From positions 1 to 19,695 of the forward strand of contig CAMPJY010000032.1 in the NCBI GenBank assembly GCA_946887025.1: a DNA stretch of 19,695 nt, in the 5' to 3' direction. Below, piece by piece: positions 7,718 through 14,912 of the stretch. The notes below the pieces were generated by a model. The model was not told where the DNA came from. It saw only the letters and a list, made by a program, of their open reading frames with translations, and searched no databases. The first letter of the stretch is position 1. Each line of letters starts with the position of its first letter. Made by a program: the position numbers and the translations under genes. This stretch comes from an uncultured Salinimicrobium sp. GTDB taxonomy: Bacteria; Bacteroidota; Bacteroidia; Flavobacteriales; Flavobacteriaceae.

Positions 7718-9490
7718 ATGAAAAAACTACTATTTATATTCACCCTTCTCCTTTTTCCCACGGGAAAACAACTATGGGCCCAGACTGTGACTGCTTCAGA
7801 GGGAGAAAAGCTGCTGAAATCTGCTCCTAAAGAGAAGATATTTGTTCATTTCAACACTTCCCTGTTGTTCCCTGGAGAATATCTCTATTATAAGATCTAT
7901 AACATAAACGCCTCAACCAATACCCCTAGTGATATCAGCAAAGTTGCCTATGTGGAGCTGGTTGGCGAAAATGGGGAACAGGTGTTCCAGCATCTGGTGA
8001 ATCTTACCCACGGGCAGGGACATGGGGATTTTTTCATTCCCACCAGCCTTCCCTCCGGCAGTTATAAACTGCTTGGGTACACCAACTGGATGAGAAATAC
8101 CAACCAATTCTTTCAGGCCGACCTTGTGGTGATAAATCCCTATAGAGGGGACCAGTCCGCAGTGACCTCCAAAAATGAGATTCCCGATTCTACAGGTTTT
8201 TTTGTTGCCCCTGCACAGATAGCTTCCAACTCGGAAAGCATTAAAACAGCTTCAGCCGTTGAGCTGGACATCGCTAAGGAAGAATATGGGCCTCGGGAGC
8301 AGGTGAATCTGAATATTGAAAGTAGCAGCGGAAAAGCACTAACAGGGATTTATTCTGTTTCAGTAAGAAGGATTGACAGCATCCGAAATCCTGATAAACC
8401 AGATCCGGGAAATATTCTCGGGAAGTCAGATGCAGGGAAAGATGATGGACCTGTTTATTTACCTGAATTTCGAGGAACCTTGATTTCGGGAAAAATAGAA
8501 CCTCTGGCCTCTGCAGGAGGGCGATCGCCGGAATATGTGAAGATAGCCTTTTCCATTCCGGGAGAGGAAATTTTGTACAAGGTGGCAACCACCAATAAAA
8601 GAGGAGAATTCTTCCTCAGTTTCGATGAACCAAGAACGAGCCCGGAGATGTTTGTGCAGATCATCGGGGAAGACAGGAATTTCTTTGAAATAAGACTCGA
8701 CAAGCAGCCTTCCGTTGACCTTTCTGACCTCAGTTTTGCGGAATTCAGTATTAATCCGGCCATGGAAGAATGGATCCTCGAAAGGAGCGTACAGAATCAG
8801 ATAGAAAATGCTTATTACAGTCAAAAACCCGATACTGTAGTTACTGCCCCGGTGAAATTACCTTTTTATGTTCAGAAACCTGAATTATATATTTTGGACG
8901 CTTATAACCGCTTCCAAAGCATAGAGGAAACCTTTGTGGAGATCATCCAATCCGCCTGGATCTCCAAAAACAGCGAGGGCGAAGAAATGATCGTGGTCCG
9001 GGAACCAAACGGAGGAACGGAATACGACCTGCCTGCCCTGCTGCTGGTGGACGGGGTGATGATACAGGACCACGCCAACTTCATCTCCTATCCTGCCAAA
9101 AACGTTGTGAGTATAGGGATCCTCAGAGATAACTATTATATAGGTTCGCACATCTTTGAGGGAATTATCGATGTCAGGACCTTTAACGGGAGATATTGGG
9201 AAGAGAATCCGGAGGATTACCTGCTTCAAAAAGAACTGAAAATCCCGGAGCCACAAAAGAACTATTTCCAACAAACCTACAGCGACAGTACGCAACAGAG
9301 GACGAATACCCTCCCCGATCTCAGGACACAGTTACTGTGGAAGCCGGAACTGGTTCTATCAGAAGGAGAAGAGGCTGCCATTGAATTCTATACCTCAGAT
9401 GTACCCGGGTATTACGAAATAGAATTGAACGGATTTACAAACCAGGGAACGCCAGTTTCACATAAGGAGTATTTCCGGGTCGAGGAATAA
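7718..9490 (+). CDS. Secreted protein with MG2-like N-terminus and barrel-less TonB plug-like segment
   Basis: 590 residues from the ATG at 7718 (an ATG immediately before it at 7715 is equally possible); a longer frame into the DUF4249 gene is rejected because the signal peptide 'LLFIFTLLLFPTGKQLWAQ' begins here. After the signal come an alpha-2-macroglobulin MG2-like domain, about 38-140 ('EKIFVHFNTSLLFPGEYLYY', 'LPSGSYKLLGYTNWMRN'), a second Ig-like region about 183-330, and a region about 438-490 that reads like a TonB plug: 'PALLLVDGVMIQD', then 'VVSIGILRD', then 'GIIDVRTF'. About 100 more residues follow but no barrel strands. Comparable MG2-type proteins are common in Bacteroidota and have no established function that I know of. 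It is the last gene of the four-gene operon, and I see no terminator after it. Confidence 0.85.
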   Translation: MKKLLFIFTLLLFPTGKQLWAQTVTASEGEKLLKSAPKEKIFVHFNTSLLFPGEYLYYKIYNINASTNTPSDISKVAYVELVGENGEQVFQHLVNLTHGQGHGDFFIPTSLPSGSYKLLGYTNWMRNTNQFFQADLVVINPYRGDQSAVTSKNEIPDSTGFFVAPAQIASNSESIKTASAVELDIAKEEYGPREQVNLNIESSSGKALTGIYSVSVRRIDSIRNPDKPDPGNILGKSDAGKDDGPVYLPEFRGTLISGKIEPLASAGGRSPEYVKIAFSIPGEEILYKVATTNKRGEFFLSFDEPRTSPEMFVQIIGEDRNFFEIRLDKQPSVDLSDLSFAEFSINPAMEEWILERSVQNQIENAYYSQKPDTVVTAPVKLPFYVQKPELYILDAYNRFQSIEETFVEIIQSAWISKNSEGEEMIVVREPNGGTEYDLPALLLVDGVMIQDHANFISYPAKNVVSIGILRDNYYIGSHIFEGIIDVRTFNGRYWEENPEDYLLQKELKIPEPQKNYFQQTYSDSTQQRTNTLPDLRTQLLWKPELVLSEGEEAAIEFYTSDVPGYYEIELNGFTNQGTPVSHKEYFRVEE

Positions 9491-9553
9491 TTATTTCCAC
9501 CTTTCGTTGGCTCAGTCAAGACCTGTATTTAAAAGATGTTCGTCGGAATTAAG

Positions 9554-9561
9554 TATCTTTA
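9554..9561 (+). promoter_or_regulatory. -7-type promoter box for rlmB
   Basis: TATCTTTA resembles the Bacteroidota TAnnTTTG box and lies 4 nt before the ATG at 9566. Transcription would begin at or beside the start codon. No -33 TTG is visible at the usual spacing. The box also argues against the alternative upstream start at 9536. Confidence 0.5.
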
Positions 9562-9565
9562 CCCC

Positions 9566-10300
9566 ATGAAAGAGACCACTACTATTTTTGGATTACGAGC
9601 TGTGATGGAGGCCATCCAGAACAACGAGAGCATTGACAAGATCTACATTCAGAAAGGCCTTAGCGGTCATCTGTTTCAGGAGCTCCAGCAGCACCTCTCT
9701 TCCAAGGAATACAATCTTTCATACGTCCCCATTGAAAAGCTCAACAAGCTGGTCAAGGGAAACCATCAGGGCGTAGTGGCTAAGATCTCTCCTGTTGAAT
9801 TTAAATCGCTTGAGGAGATCGTGGAGCAGGTTCAGGAAAACAGTACCGCTCCCCTTTTCCTTTTACTCGATCAGATAGACGATGTGCGTAACTTCGGGGC
9901 AATCATAAGGACTGCAGAATGCTGTGGGGTCAATGCCATCATCGTGCAGAAAAAAGGAGGTGCCCCCATTACAGCAGATACTGTAAAAACCTCGGCAGGA
10001 GCCATTTTCAATATTCCAATCGCCAAGGTGGACCATATCAAGGATGCCATTTACTATCTTCAGTCCTCCGGAATAAAGGTTCTGGCTGCCACTGAAAAGA
10101 CGGATGACCTTATTTACGATAAAGATCTGTCCCAGTCCCTCGCCCTGGTCATGGGGAACGAAGGCCGTGGAATAAACCCTTCGGTATTGAAGATTGTGGA
10201 TGAAAAAGCCAAACTTCCCATGAAAGGCAGCATTGGTTCATTGAATGTTTCCGTAGCCTGCGGGGCTTTTCTTTACGAGGTGTTAAGGCAGAGGCTGTAG
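9566..10300 (+). CDS. rlmB: 23S rRNA (guanosine-2'-O-)-methyltransferase RlmB, TrmH/SPOUT family
   Basis: 244 residues from the ATG at 9566. This start puts 'TTTIFGLRAVMEAI' at the N-terminus, as in RlmB/TrmH proteins; an in-frame ATG at 9536 would add ten residues of little merit. An N-terminal substrate-binding domain (about 1-75, with 'GNHQGVVAK') precedes a knotted SpoU methyltransferase domain. Its three motifs are visible: motif 1 'NFGAIIRTAE' (Asn109, Arg115), motif 2 'LVMGNEGRG' (about 194-202, Glu199) and motif 3 'GSIGSLNVSVA' (about 221-231, Asn227), which together bind SAM and the ribose. The expected reaction is 2'-O-methylation of a guanosine in 23S rRNA (G2251 in E. coli). Another TrmH-family RNA target cannot be excluded. 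It converges on the rhomboid gene. Confidence 0.92.
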   Translation: MKETTTIFGLRAVMEAIQNNESIDKIYIQKGLSGHLFQELQQHLSSKEYNLSYVPIEKLNKLVKGNHQGVVAKISPVEFKSLEEIVEQVQENSTAPLFLLLDQIDDVRNFGAIIRTAECCGVNAIIVQKKGGAPITADTVKTSAGAIFNIPIAKVDHIKDAIYYLQSSGIKVLAATEKTDDLIYDKDLSQSLALVMGNEGRGINPSVLKIVDEKAKLPMKGSIGSLNVSVACGAFLYEVLRQRL

Positions 10301-10307
10301 GGAGTCA

Positions 10308-10328
10308 GAAGACCGAAGACCGAAGACC
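10308..10328 (+). repeat. Tandem GAAGACC, three perfect copies
   Basis: Three contiguous copies of the 7-mer GAAGACC begin 8 bp after the rlmB stop codon. The next bases (GGAGAAC) look like a decayed fourth copy. Confidence 0.75.
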
Positions 10329-10346
10329 GGAGAACAAAATAAATAT

Positions 10347-10382
10347 TCTGCGAAATCTGCGAGTAAATCTGCGTCATCTGCG
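10347..10382 (+). repeat. Four TCTGCG units with 9/12/9-bp periodicity
   Basis: TCTGCG occurs at 10347, 10356, 10368 and 10377, separated by AAA, AGTAAA and TCA. The array ends 6 bp before the rhomboid stop codon. It fills most of the convergent gap together with the GAAGACC array. No T-run or stable hairpin that would make it a classical terminator is seen. Confidence 0.75.
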
Positions 10383-10388
10383 GGAAAC

Positions 10389-11123
10389 CTACTCCCCCTT
10401 TTTATAATGATACACCACATCAGGCCCTTCCCCATCATCTTCCATTTCGTCATTAGGCAGGTGCTCCACAAAATTACCATCTTCGTCGAAATGCTTCATG
10501 AATGCATCATTTTCTTCTTTATACGTTTCCTTCTCCCATTCAAATTTTGGAGGTTGGGCAATCTTTTTCTTATAGATAAGGGAGAATAGGAGCCCTGTGA
10601 TTAATCCTGATAAATGCCCTTCCCAGGATATCTCCGGGTCCACCGGGGTAACGAACCACAGCATCCCCCCATACAGGAAAACAACGATCAACGAAAGCGC
10701 AATAAGGCGGAAGTATTTCGAAAATATTCCTTTAAAGAAGAGAAAGGCCGCCAGCATATAGATCACCCCACTCGCGCCTATATGGAGGGATGGACGCCCT
10801 ATCAGCCAGGTAATTAATCCGCTCAGCAGGAGGCCGTACAGCAGGATCTGCCAGCTTATTTTCCGGTAAAAGAAGAACAGCGACATGGAGAGCACAAGCA
10901 GGGGGACTGTATTGCTGAATAGGTGTTTAAGGTTGCTGTGCAGGAAGGGGGAAAAAATGATTCCCCTAAGACCTGTAATGGTTCTGGGATAAACGCCATA
11001 CCTGTTGAAGTCATAACCGAACCTGATCTCGAACCAGAACACGATCCAGATCAGCAATACGAACAGCAGCGGATAGCCGATGACCCCGGTGGTAAACTCA
11101 AATGGCTCTTTCTTTTCCAACAA
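10389..11123 (-). CDS. Rhomboid family intramembrane serine protease
   Basis: 244 residues from a TTG start; an in-frame stop 13 bp upstream and the lack of an ATG before the conserved core leave only TTG codons (the second residue is also TTG). About six membrane segments are visible between residues 15 and 185. Rhomboid hallmarks are present: 'HSNLKHLFSN' (His67, Asn71), the nucleophile motif 'GASG' (Ser118) and 'WEGHLSG' with catalytic His170. These proteases cut substrates within or near the membrane. A soluble C-terminal tail of about 60 residues follows, acidic in its second half ('NDEMEDDGEGPD') and closing with YHYKKGE. The physiological substrate is unknown. The gene is divergent from rarA and convergent with rlmB. 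Confidence 0.92.
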   Translation of the reverse strand: MLEKKEPFEFTTGVIGYPLLFVLLIWIVFWFEIRFGYDFNRYGVYPRTITGLRGIIFSPFLHSNLKHLFSNTVPLLVLSMSLFFFYRKISWQILLYGLLLSGLITWLIGRPSLHIGASGVIYMLAAFLFFKGIFSKYFRLIALSLIVVFLYGGMLWFVTPVDPEISWEGHLSGLITGLLFSLIYKKKIAQPPKFEWEKETYKEENDAFMKHFDEDGNFVEHLPNDEMEDDGEGPDVVYHYKKGE

Positions 11124-11257
11124 GAAAATTTTAATCTAATAATACAAAAATTTCCGGAAAGAATCCCTTACGGAAAATCGATAATTACCGACCTGGTATT
11201 GACAATTTCCCATTACAGCATTGCTCCCAACCTTCAGGAAATTAGTATTTTTACCAC
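11124..11257. other. Divergent promoter region between the rhomboid gene and rarA
   Basis: 134 bp, A/T-rich on the rhomboid side. It contains the perfect 10-bp palindrome TTTCCGGAAA at 11151-11160, about 28 bp upstream of the rhomboid TTG, which could be an operator or chance. The rarA promoter box lies at its right end. A minus-strand promoter for the rhomboid gene is expected in the A/T-rich part, but I cannot fix its position. Confidence 0.5.
11221..11253 (+). promoter_or_regulatory. Promoter of rarA (-33 TTG and -7 TATTTTTA)
   Basis: TTG at 11221-11223 and TATTTTTA at 11246-11253 are 22 bp apart, within the range used by the Bacteroidota primary sigma factor. The -7 box ends 4 nt before the rarA ATG, so the transcript would have little or no leader. 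Confidence 0.5.
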
Positions 11258-12535
11258 ATGAATCAACCTTTAGCAGAACGTCTTCGCCCGCAGCGGCTGG
11301 AGGATTATCTGAGTCAGCAGCACCTGGTGGGAGAGAACGGGGCCCTTCAGCAGCAGATCAGGCGAGGTATCCTGCCCAGCATTATATTCTGGGGCCCTCC
11401 GGGAGTGGGAAAAACCACTTTAGCCAATATCATTGCCAATGAATCGGACCGCCCCTTCTTCACCCTCAGCGCCATCAACAGCGGGGTAAAGGACGTACGG
11501 GAAGTCATCGACAGGGCCAAGAAAAGCGATGGGCTGTTCACCACCAAGAATCCAATCCTCTTCATCGACGAGATCCACCGCTTCAGTAAATCCCAGCAGG
11601 ACTCCTTATTGGGGGCCGTGGAAAAAGGATATATCACCCTTATCGGCGCAACTACCGAGAATCCTAGTTTTGAAGTCATCCCCGCTTTGCTGTCCCGCTG
11701 CCAGGTGTATATACTTAATGCTTTCACCAAAGAAGATCTGATCGCCCTGCTGGAGCGGGCCATGAAGCAGGACGAGCTGCTTTCAAGGAAGCAGATCACA
11801 TTAAAAGAAACAGAAGCCCTGCTAAGAATAAGCGGCGGGGATGCTAGAAAACTCCTTAATATATTTGAATTGCTGGTGGCTTCAGAGGATTCAGATTCCG
11901 TGGAGATCACCAATAAATCAGTGCTTGAAAAGGTGCAACAGAATACGGTGCTGTATGACAAGACCGGGGAGCAACATTACGACATCATTTCGGCCCTTAT
12001 CAAATCTATCCGTGGAAGCGATCCCAACGCCGCAGTCTATTGGCTGGCGAGAATGATCGAAGGAGGCGAGGACGTGAAGTTCATTGCCAGGCGACTTCTT
12101 ATCCTCGCGAGTGAGGATATTGGTAATGCCAATCCCACCGCACTCATTATGGCGAATAACACCTTCCAGGCTGTCACCACCATCGGGCATCCCGAAGCAA
12201 GAATCATCTTGAGTCAGTGCGTGATCTATCTGGCTACTTCCCCAAAAAGCAACGCCTCCTATATGGCAATAAATGAAGCCCTGCAGCTGGTCAAAAAAAC
12301 GGGAAATCTACCCGTGCCTCTTGCCATTCGCAATGCTCCTACCAAGCTGATGAAGGATCTGGGCTACGGGGAAGATTATAAGTACGCCCATAACTACGAG
12401 GATAACTTTGCGGAAGCCGAATTCCTGCCCAAGGAAATCGCCAACACCACCCTCTATAAACCGGGAAACAATCAACGGGAGTTACAGAACCGGGAGTTTT
12501 TGAAGAAACGCTGGAAAGGGAAATATGGGTATTAG
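11258..12535 (+). CDS. rarA: Replication-associated recombination protein A (RarA/MgsA), AAA+ ATPase
   Basis: 425 residues, the usual length for RarA. The N-terminus 'PLAERLRPQRLEDYLSQQHLVG' is typical of the RarA/clamp-loader-like AAA+ group. Visible motifs: Walker A 'GPPGVGKT' (46-53), Walker B 'LFIDEIHRF' (101-109), sensor 1 'GATTENPSF' (130-138) and the arginine finger in 'LLSRC' (Arg147). The C-terminal MgsA-type tetramerisation part carries 'SIRGSDPNAAVYWLARMIEGGED' features near 250-275 and 'LGYGEDYKYAHNYEDNF' near 370. RarA acts at stalled or collapsed replication forks and at DNA ends and gaps, alongside RecA and SSB. It appears to be a single-gene transcript with its own promoter, ending in the palindrome-rich gap. 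Confidence 0.95.
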   Translation: MNQPLAERLRPQRLEDYLSQQHLVGENGALQQQIRRGILPSIIFWGPPGVGKTTLANIIANESDRPFFTLSAINSGVKDVREVIDRAKKSDGLFTTKNPILFIDEIHRFSKSQQDSLLGAVEKGYITLIGATTENPSFEVIPALLSRCQVYILNAFTKEDLIALLERAMKQDELLSRKQITLKETEALLRISGGDARKLLNIFELLVASEDSDSVEITNKSVLEKVQQNTVLYDKTGEQHYDIISALIKSIRGSDPNAAVYWLARMIEGGEDVKFIARRLLILASEDIGNANPTALIMANNTFQAVTTIGHPEARIILSQCVIYLATSPKSNASYMAINEALQLVKKTGNLPVPLAIRNAPTKLMKDLGYGEDYKYAHNYEDNFAEAEFLPKEIANTTLYKPGNNQRELQNREFLKKRWKGKYGY

Positions 12536-12546
12536 GAATAAAGGCA

Positions 12547-12597
12547 ATTTGGAGATTTCGGCGTACTTCTCTTAGTCGCTGCGCCAGATCTCCAGAT
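12547..12597. repeat. Large inverted repeat (hairpin) after rarA
   Basis: 12547-12556 (ATTTGGAGAT) pairs with 12588-12597 (ATCTCCAGAT) over 10 bp with one G-T wobble. After a small interior loop, GGCG (12560-12563) pairs with CGCC (12582-12585). The apical loop is 18 nt. The structure starts 11 bp after the rarA stop and has no T-run, so it is not a classical intrinsic terminator. It competes with the smaller palindrome at 12585-12600. Confidence 0.6.
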
Positions 12598-12600
12598 CTG
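12585..12600. repeat. Palindrome CAGATCT-CC-AGATCTG
   Basis: Two 7-bp arms with a 2-bp centre. GCGC on each side (12581-12584, 12602-12605) extends the pairing after one unpaired A. It is the first of three palindromes that share the core ATCTnnAGAT. Confidence 0.7.
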
Positions 12601-12613
12601 AGCGCAATGCGGG

Positions 12614-12633
12614 CGGGAATCTGCAGATTCCCG
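12614..12633. repeat. Perfect 20-bp palindrome centred on CTGCAG
   Basis: CGGGAATCTG at 12614-12623 is followed directly by its exact reverse complement at 12624-12633. It is the second palindrome with the ATCTnnAGAT core; here the outer arms are CGGGA/TCCCG. Confidence 0.85.
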
Positions 12634-12666
12634 TAGCTTAGCTCCAAAAACCTCCACCAAACGATG

Positions 12667-12682
12667 GCAATCTACAGATTGC
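12667..12682. repeat. Palindrome GCAATCT-AC-AGATTGC
   Basis: Two 7-bp arms with a 2-bp centre; third palindrome with the ATCTnnAGAT core, with outer arms GCA/TGC. It ends 20 bp before the stop codon of the convergent minus-strand gene. Confidence 0.8.
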
Positions 12683-12702
12683 GGCCAGCAGCTTCGAGAA
12701 AA

Positions 12703-13509
12703 TTACCCCTGCAATTTATAGACCACCGTTAACAGTTGCCCGGAAGCAGAATCCATATACTCCACTACCAAATTCCCCGAGGCATCAAAATACGCACTGC
12801 CCTGAACGTTTTTGGAGGCATAAATGTAATTGCTCCCGCTACCCGACTTCAGCAAAGTCGCGAAAGCTTTTTCATCTCCAGATTTGAACAACTCATAACC
12901 GGAGGCCGTAGGTTTTAAAGTGTACTCCGTGGTTCCATTACGGAAGATGGTTGATCCGTTTACCACGGCAGACTCCACAACCTCCGGCTGTGCCTTTTCT
13001 GCCACCTGCTTCTCCCTCACGGATTCCTCCACTGCATCGGTGCCTTCAGCCATTACATCTTCAGGTTCTGTGACGTAAACTACTTCCTCAGAATATTCAT
13101 AATCCAGTTCTTCAAAAGAAGTAAAAGCATCCCGCAGCGCTTCGTGATAAGCAGCTTTATAATTTTTTTCCCTGCTTCTGCCTTCTTTTGAGGTAAAAAC
13201 AGTCTCTCCTTTGCAGTTCTCCAGGGTCAGCTTAAGTTTGGTGATAAAGATTCCTTTATCCTTTAAAACATCGGCCTTCAGAAGGTCACAGGCCTGCAGA
13301 TCGTCGGGCAAATCTTCTCCATATAAGACCTGAAAGCCATACTTTTCTAAGAGGAAGGCAGTAAGTTTATTAAGCTGGAACTGGTTATCCTCGGAAAAGA
13401 AATCAAAACGCTGGGGAACCTGTACATATTTATATTGATCGAGTTCCTGAGCCTGTGTCTGTTGAAGACTTCCAGTAAGGCAAAGAATTATAAGTAGGAA
13501 TTTTTTCAT
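12703..13509 (-). CDS. Secreted protein of unknown function, last gene of the DUF5723 module
   Basis: 268 residues. The signal peptide ('FLLIILCLTGSLQQTQA') is probably cleaved after Ala20. The mature N-terminal part, about 25-130, is alpha/beta with 'LENCKGETVFTSKEGRSREK' and 'AYHEALRDAF'. An acidic, low-complexity Glu/Val linker spans about 138-180. The C-terminal part, about 183-268, is beta-rich ('TIFRNGTTEYTLKPTASGYE', 'SGNLVVEYMD'). I do not recognise a named family and see no catalytic motif or lipobox. Its ATG overlaps the stop of the DUF5723 gene (ATGA, 4 bp), so translation is probably coupled and the two products are likely to work together in the periplasm or at the outer membrane. 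Confidence 0.87.
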   Translation of the reverse strand: MKKFLLIILCLTGSLQQTQAQELDQYKYVQVPQRFDFFSEDNQFQLNKLTAFLLEKYGFQVLYGEDLPDDLQACDLLKADVLKDKGIFITKLKLTLENCKGETVFTSKEGRSREKNYKAAYHEALRDAFTSFEELDYEYSEEVVYVTEPEDVMAEGTDAVEESVREKQVAEKAQPEVVESAVVNGSTIFRNGTTEYTLKPTASGYELFKSGDEKAFATLLKSGSGSNYIYASKNVQGSAYFDASGNLVVEYMDSASGQLLTVVYKLQG

Positions 13510-14912
13510 GGTCTGTTCATTATTAACTGGACGCCCAATTGTACGGAAACATGGTTTGCCTTGGCAAGATTGGCATAATCCAGAAGGTTATCGGCAGCAA
13601 GATAAAAATTAAAATTGTGAATCCTGCTGGAAAACATCAGTCCGAGATTGGTCCAGGAAAAGGCATCGGCAGTATAGGCCACTCTGGCCCTGAAACTATT
13701 GGAAAAACGCTTGTCGAAGGACAGGGTGGCGGCATGGACAAAACCTCTGGGCCTTTTTACGGCGAACCAGTGAAACCCAAGGTGCTGATTATATTTCCTC
13801 CTCCCGGTGGGCTCATGACAGTTACAGGGCTCGGTATTCTCCAGAAATCCAAAATCGAGGGAGGCATTGATTTTTACAGGCCTCCAGCTGTTATAGGATT
13901 CATAAAGGGTTTCGTCCTGCAGGTTCTCGTCCAGATTGTCCTCCCACTGATCCCAGTAATTCGGACTATTCTCCCCCGGTCCGGGGAACATAAGCTCAAT
14001 CCCGTCTGTATGATAATCCCCATGATAACGATACTGCTCCACATCCTTGTTGTGATTCACAAAGCCGAAATCGAGGATGCTGCCAGTCAGTTTCCAGCGA
14101 TCTTGCAGGTAATAGGTGAAACCGACATCAATTCCCAGTCCCAGGTTTCCGCCAAGGAAAGCTTTTCCTGCCAGCTTGCTGAGCATCTGTCGACTTGTGA
14201 CATTTTCAGCCTGTTCCAGGGAGGACCAGCCTGAGGTCTTGATGAGAACATCAATATCAGTAAGGAAATGTCTGTAAATATTAGGTGCGTTGGGGGAAGG
14301 AACAGTCCTAAAGCGCCCCTGGTTCCCAGTGCTCCTGGCGTTGAAAACGCTGGAATACAGCTTCACCCGAAAACCGTAGTTGAGGTCTTCAGAATAATAC
14401 CTGGTCGCCCCAAAGTGAAATACATTTAGAAATTCAGCCGTAAAGGCAGCCTCAGAAAAATCGAAGGTTTCACTAAGATGGTTCTTGTTCCCTTCGTAGG
14501 CGAGCACTGCAAGATCCTTGGGAAAATAGCTGAAGGCATCCATTTCCTGATAGATTCCAATAGAATAATACATATCCCTTTTATCCCTCCACCCAAGGGA
14601 AAGGATCTCCAGTTGCTGATGCACACTGAAAAAGTCCTTGCTGTTCATTCCTGAGATCACCTCCCCCAGCCTCTGGTTTATGGAGCTTTCATCAACCTTG
14701 AAGATATCATACAAAGTGGCACCTGAGGATCCGGCAGACACATGGATTTGAGAAAAGAGCGGGAGTCCGGCGTGAAGGTCGAAATCCACTTCTGCCCCGG
14801 GATTGGTCATCAGATTCTGCGGAAGCCCGTCAAAATTGTACAGCAGCTGTTTGTTCTGCCCCCACGCAGTGCCTAATACAAGAAGAAGCATCAAGTGGAG
14901 GAGCACCCGCAT
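13506..14912 (-). CDS. DUF5723 family protein, probable outer-membrane beta-barrel
   Basis: 468 residues with an N-terminal signal peptide ('VLLHLMLLLVLGTAWG', cleavage near Gly18). The mature protein reads as alternating aromatic beta-strands. Features I associate with DUF5723 are present: 'LMTNPGAEVDFDLHAGLP' near the start, a mid-protein 'NLGLGIDVGFTYYLQDRWKL', a short Cys-rich 'CNCHEPTGRRKYNQH' segment, and 'FAVKRPRGFVHAATLSFDKR' toward the C-terminus. The family is uncharacterised; an outer-membrane barrel is inferred from strand pattern and neighbours. The start ATG directly follows the stop TAG of the upstream lipoprotein gene (no gap), and its own stop overlaps the downstream ATG, so the three genes form a tightly coupled unit. 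Confidence 0.88.
   Translation of the reverse strand: MRVLLHLMLLLVLGTAWGQNKQLLYNFDGLPQNLMTNPGAEVDFDLHAGLPLFSQIHVSAGSSGATLYDIFKVDESSINQRLGEVISGMNSKDFFSVHQQLEILSLGWRDKRDMYYSIGIYQEMDAFSYFPKDLAVLAYEGNKNHLSETFDFSEAAFTAEFLNVFHFGATRYYSEDLNYGFRVKLYSSVFNARSTGNQGRFRTVPSPNAPNIYRHFLTDIDVLIKTSGWSSLEQAENVTSRQMLSKLAGKAFLGGNLGLGIDVGFTYYLQDRWKLTGSILDFGFVNHNKDVEQYRYHGDYHTDGIELMFPGPGENSPNYWDQWEDNLDENLQDETLYESYNSWRPVKINASLDFGFLENTEPCNCHEPTGRRKYNQHLGFHWFAVKRPRGFVHAATLSFDKRFSNSFRARVAYTADAFSWTNLGLMFSSRIHNFNFYLAADNLLDYANLAKANHVSVQLGVQLIMNRP

Noticed and set aside
9536..9565. Upstream ATG giving RlmB ten extra residues
   Set aside because: The TATCTTTA box lies between this ATG and the one at 9566, and homologous proteins begin near 'TTTIFGLRAV', so 9566 is the better start.
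10308..10382. CRISPR array
   Set aside because: The units are 6-7 bp and contiguous or nearly so, with no 20-40-bp repeats or spacers and no cas genes.
12614..12633. Intrinsic terminator for rarA
   Set aside because: The palindrome is perfect but has no loop bases and no following T-run on either strand, so a classical terminator call is not supported.
13539..14234. 231-codon plus-strand open frame
   Set aside because: It lies antisense inside the DUF5723 gene, has no signal or recognisable motif, and its Gly/Ile/Pro-rich composition is what reversed barrel codons give.
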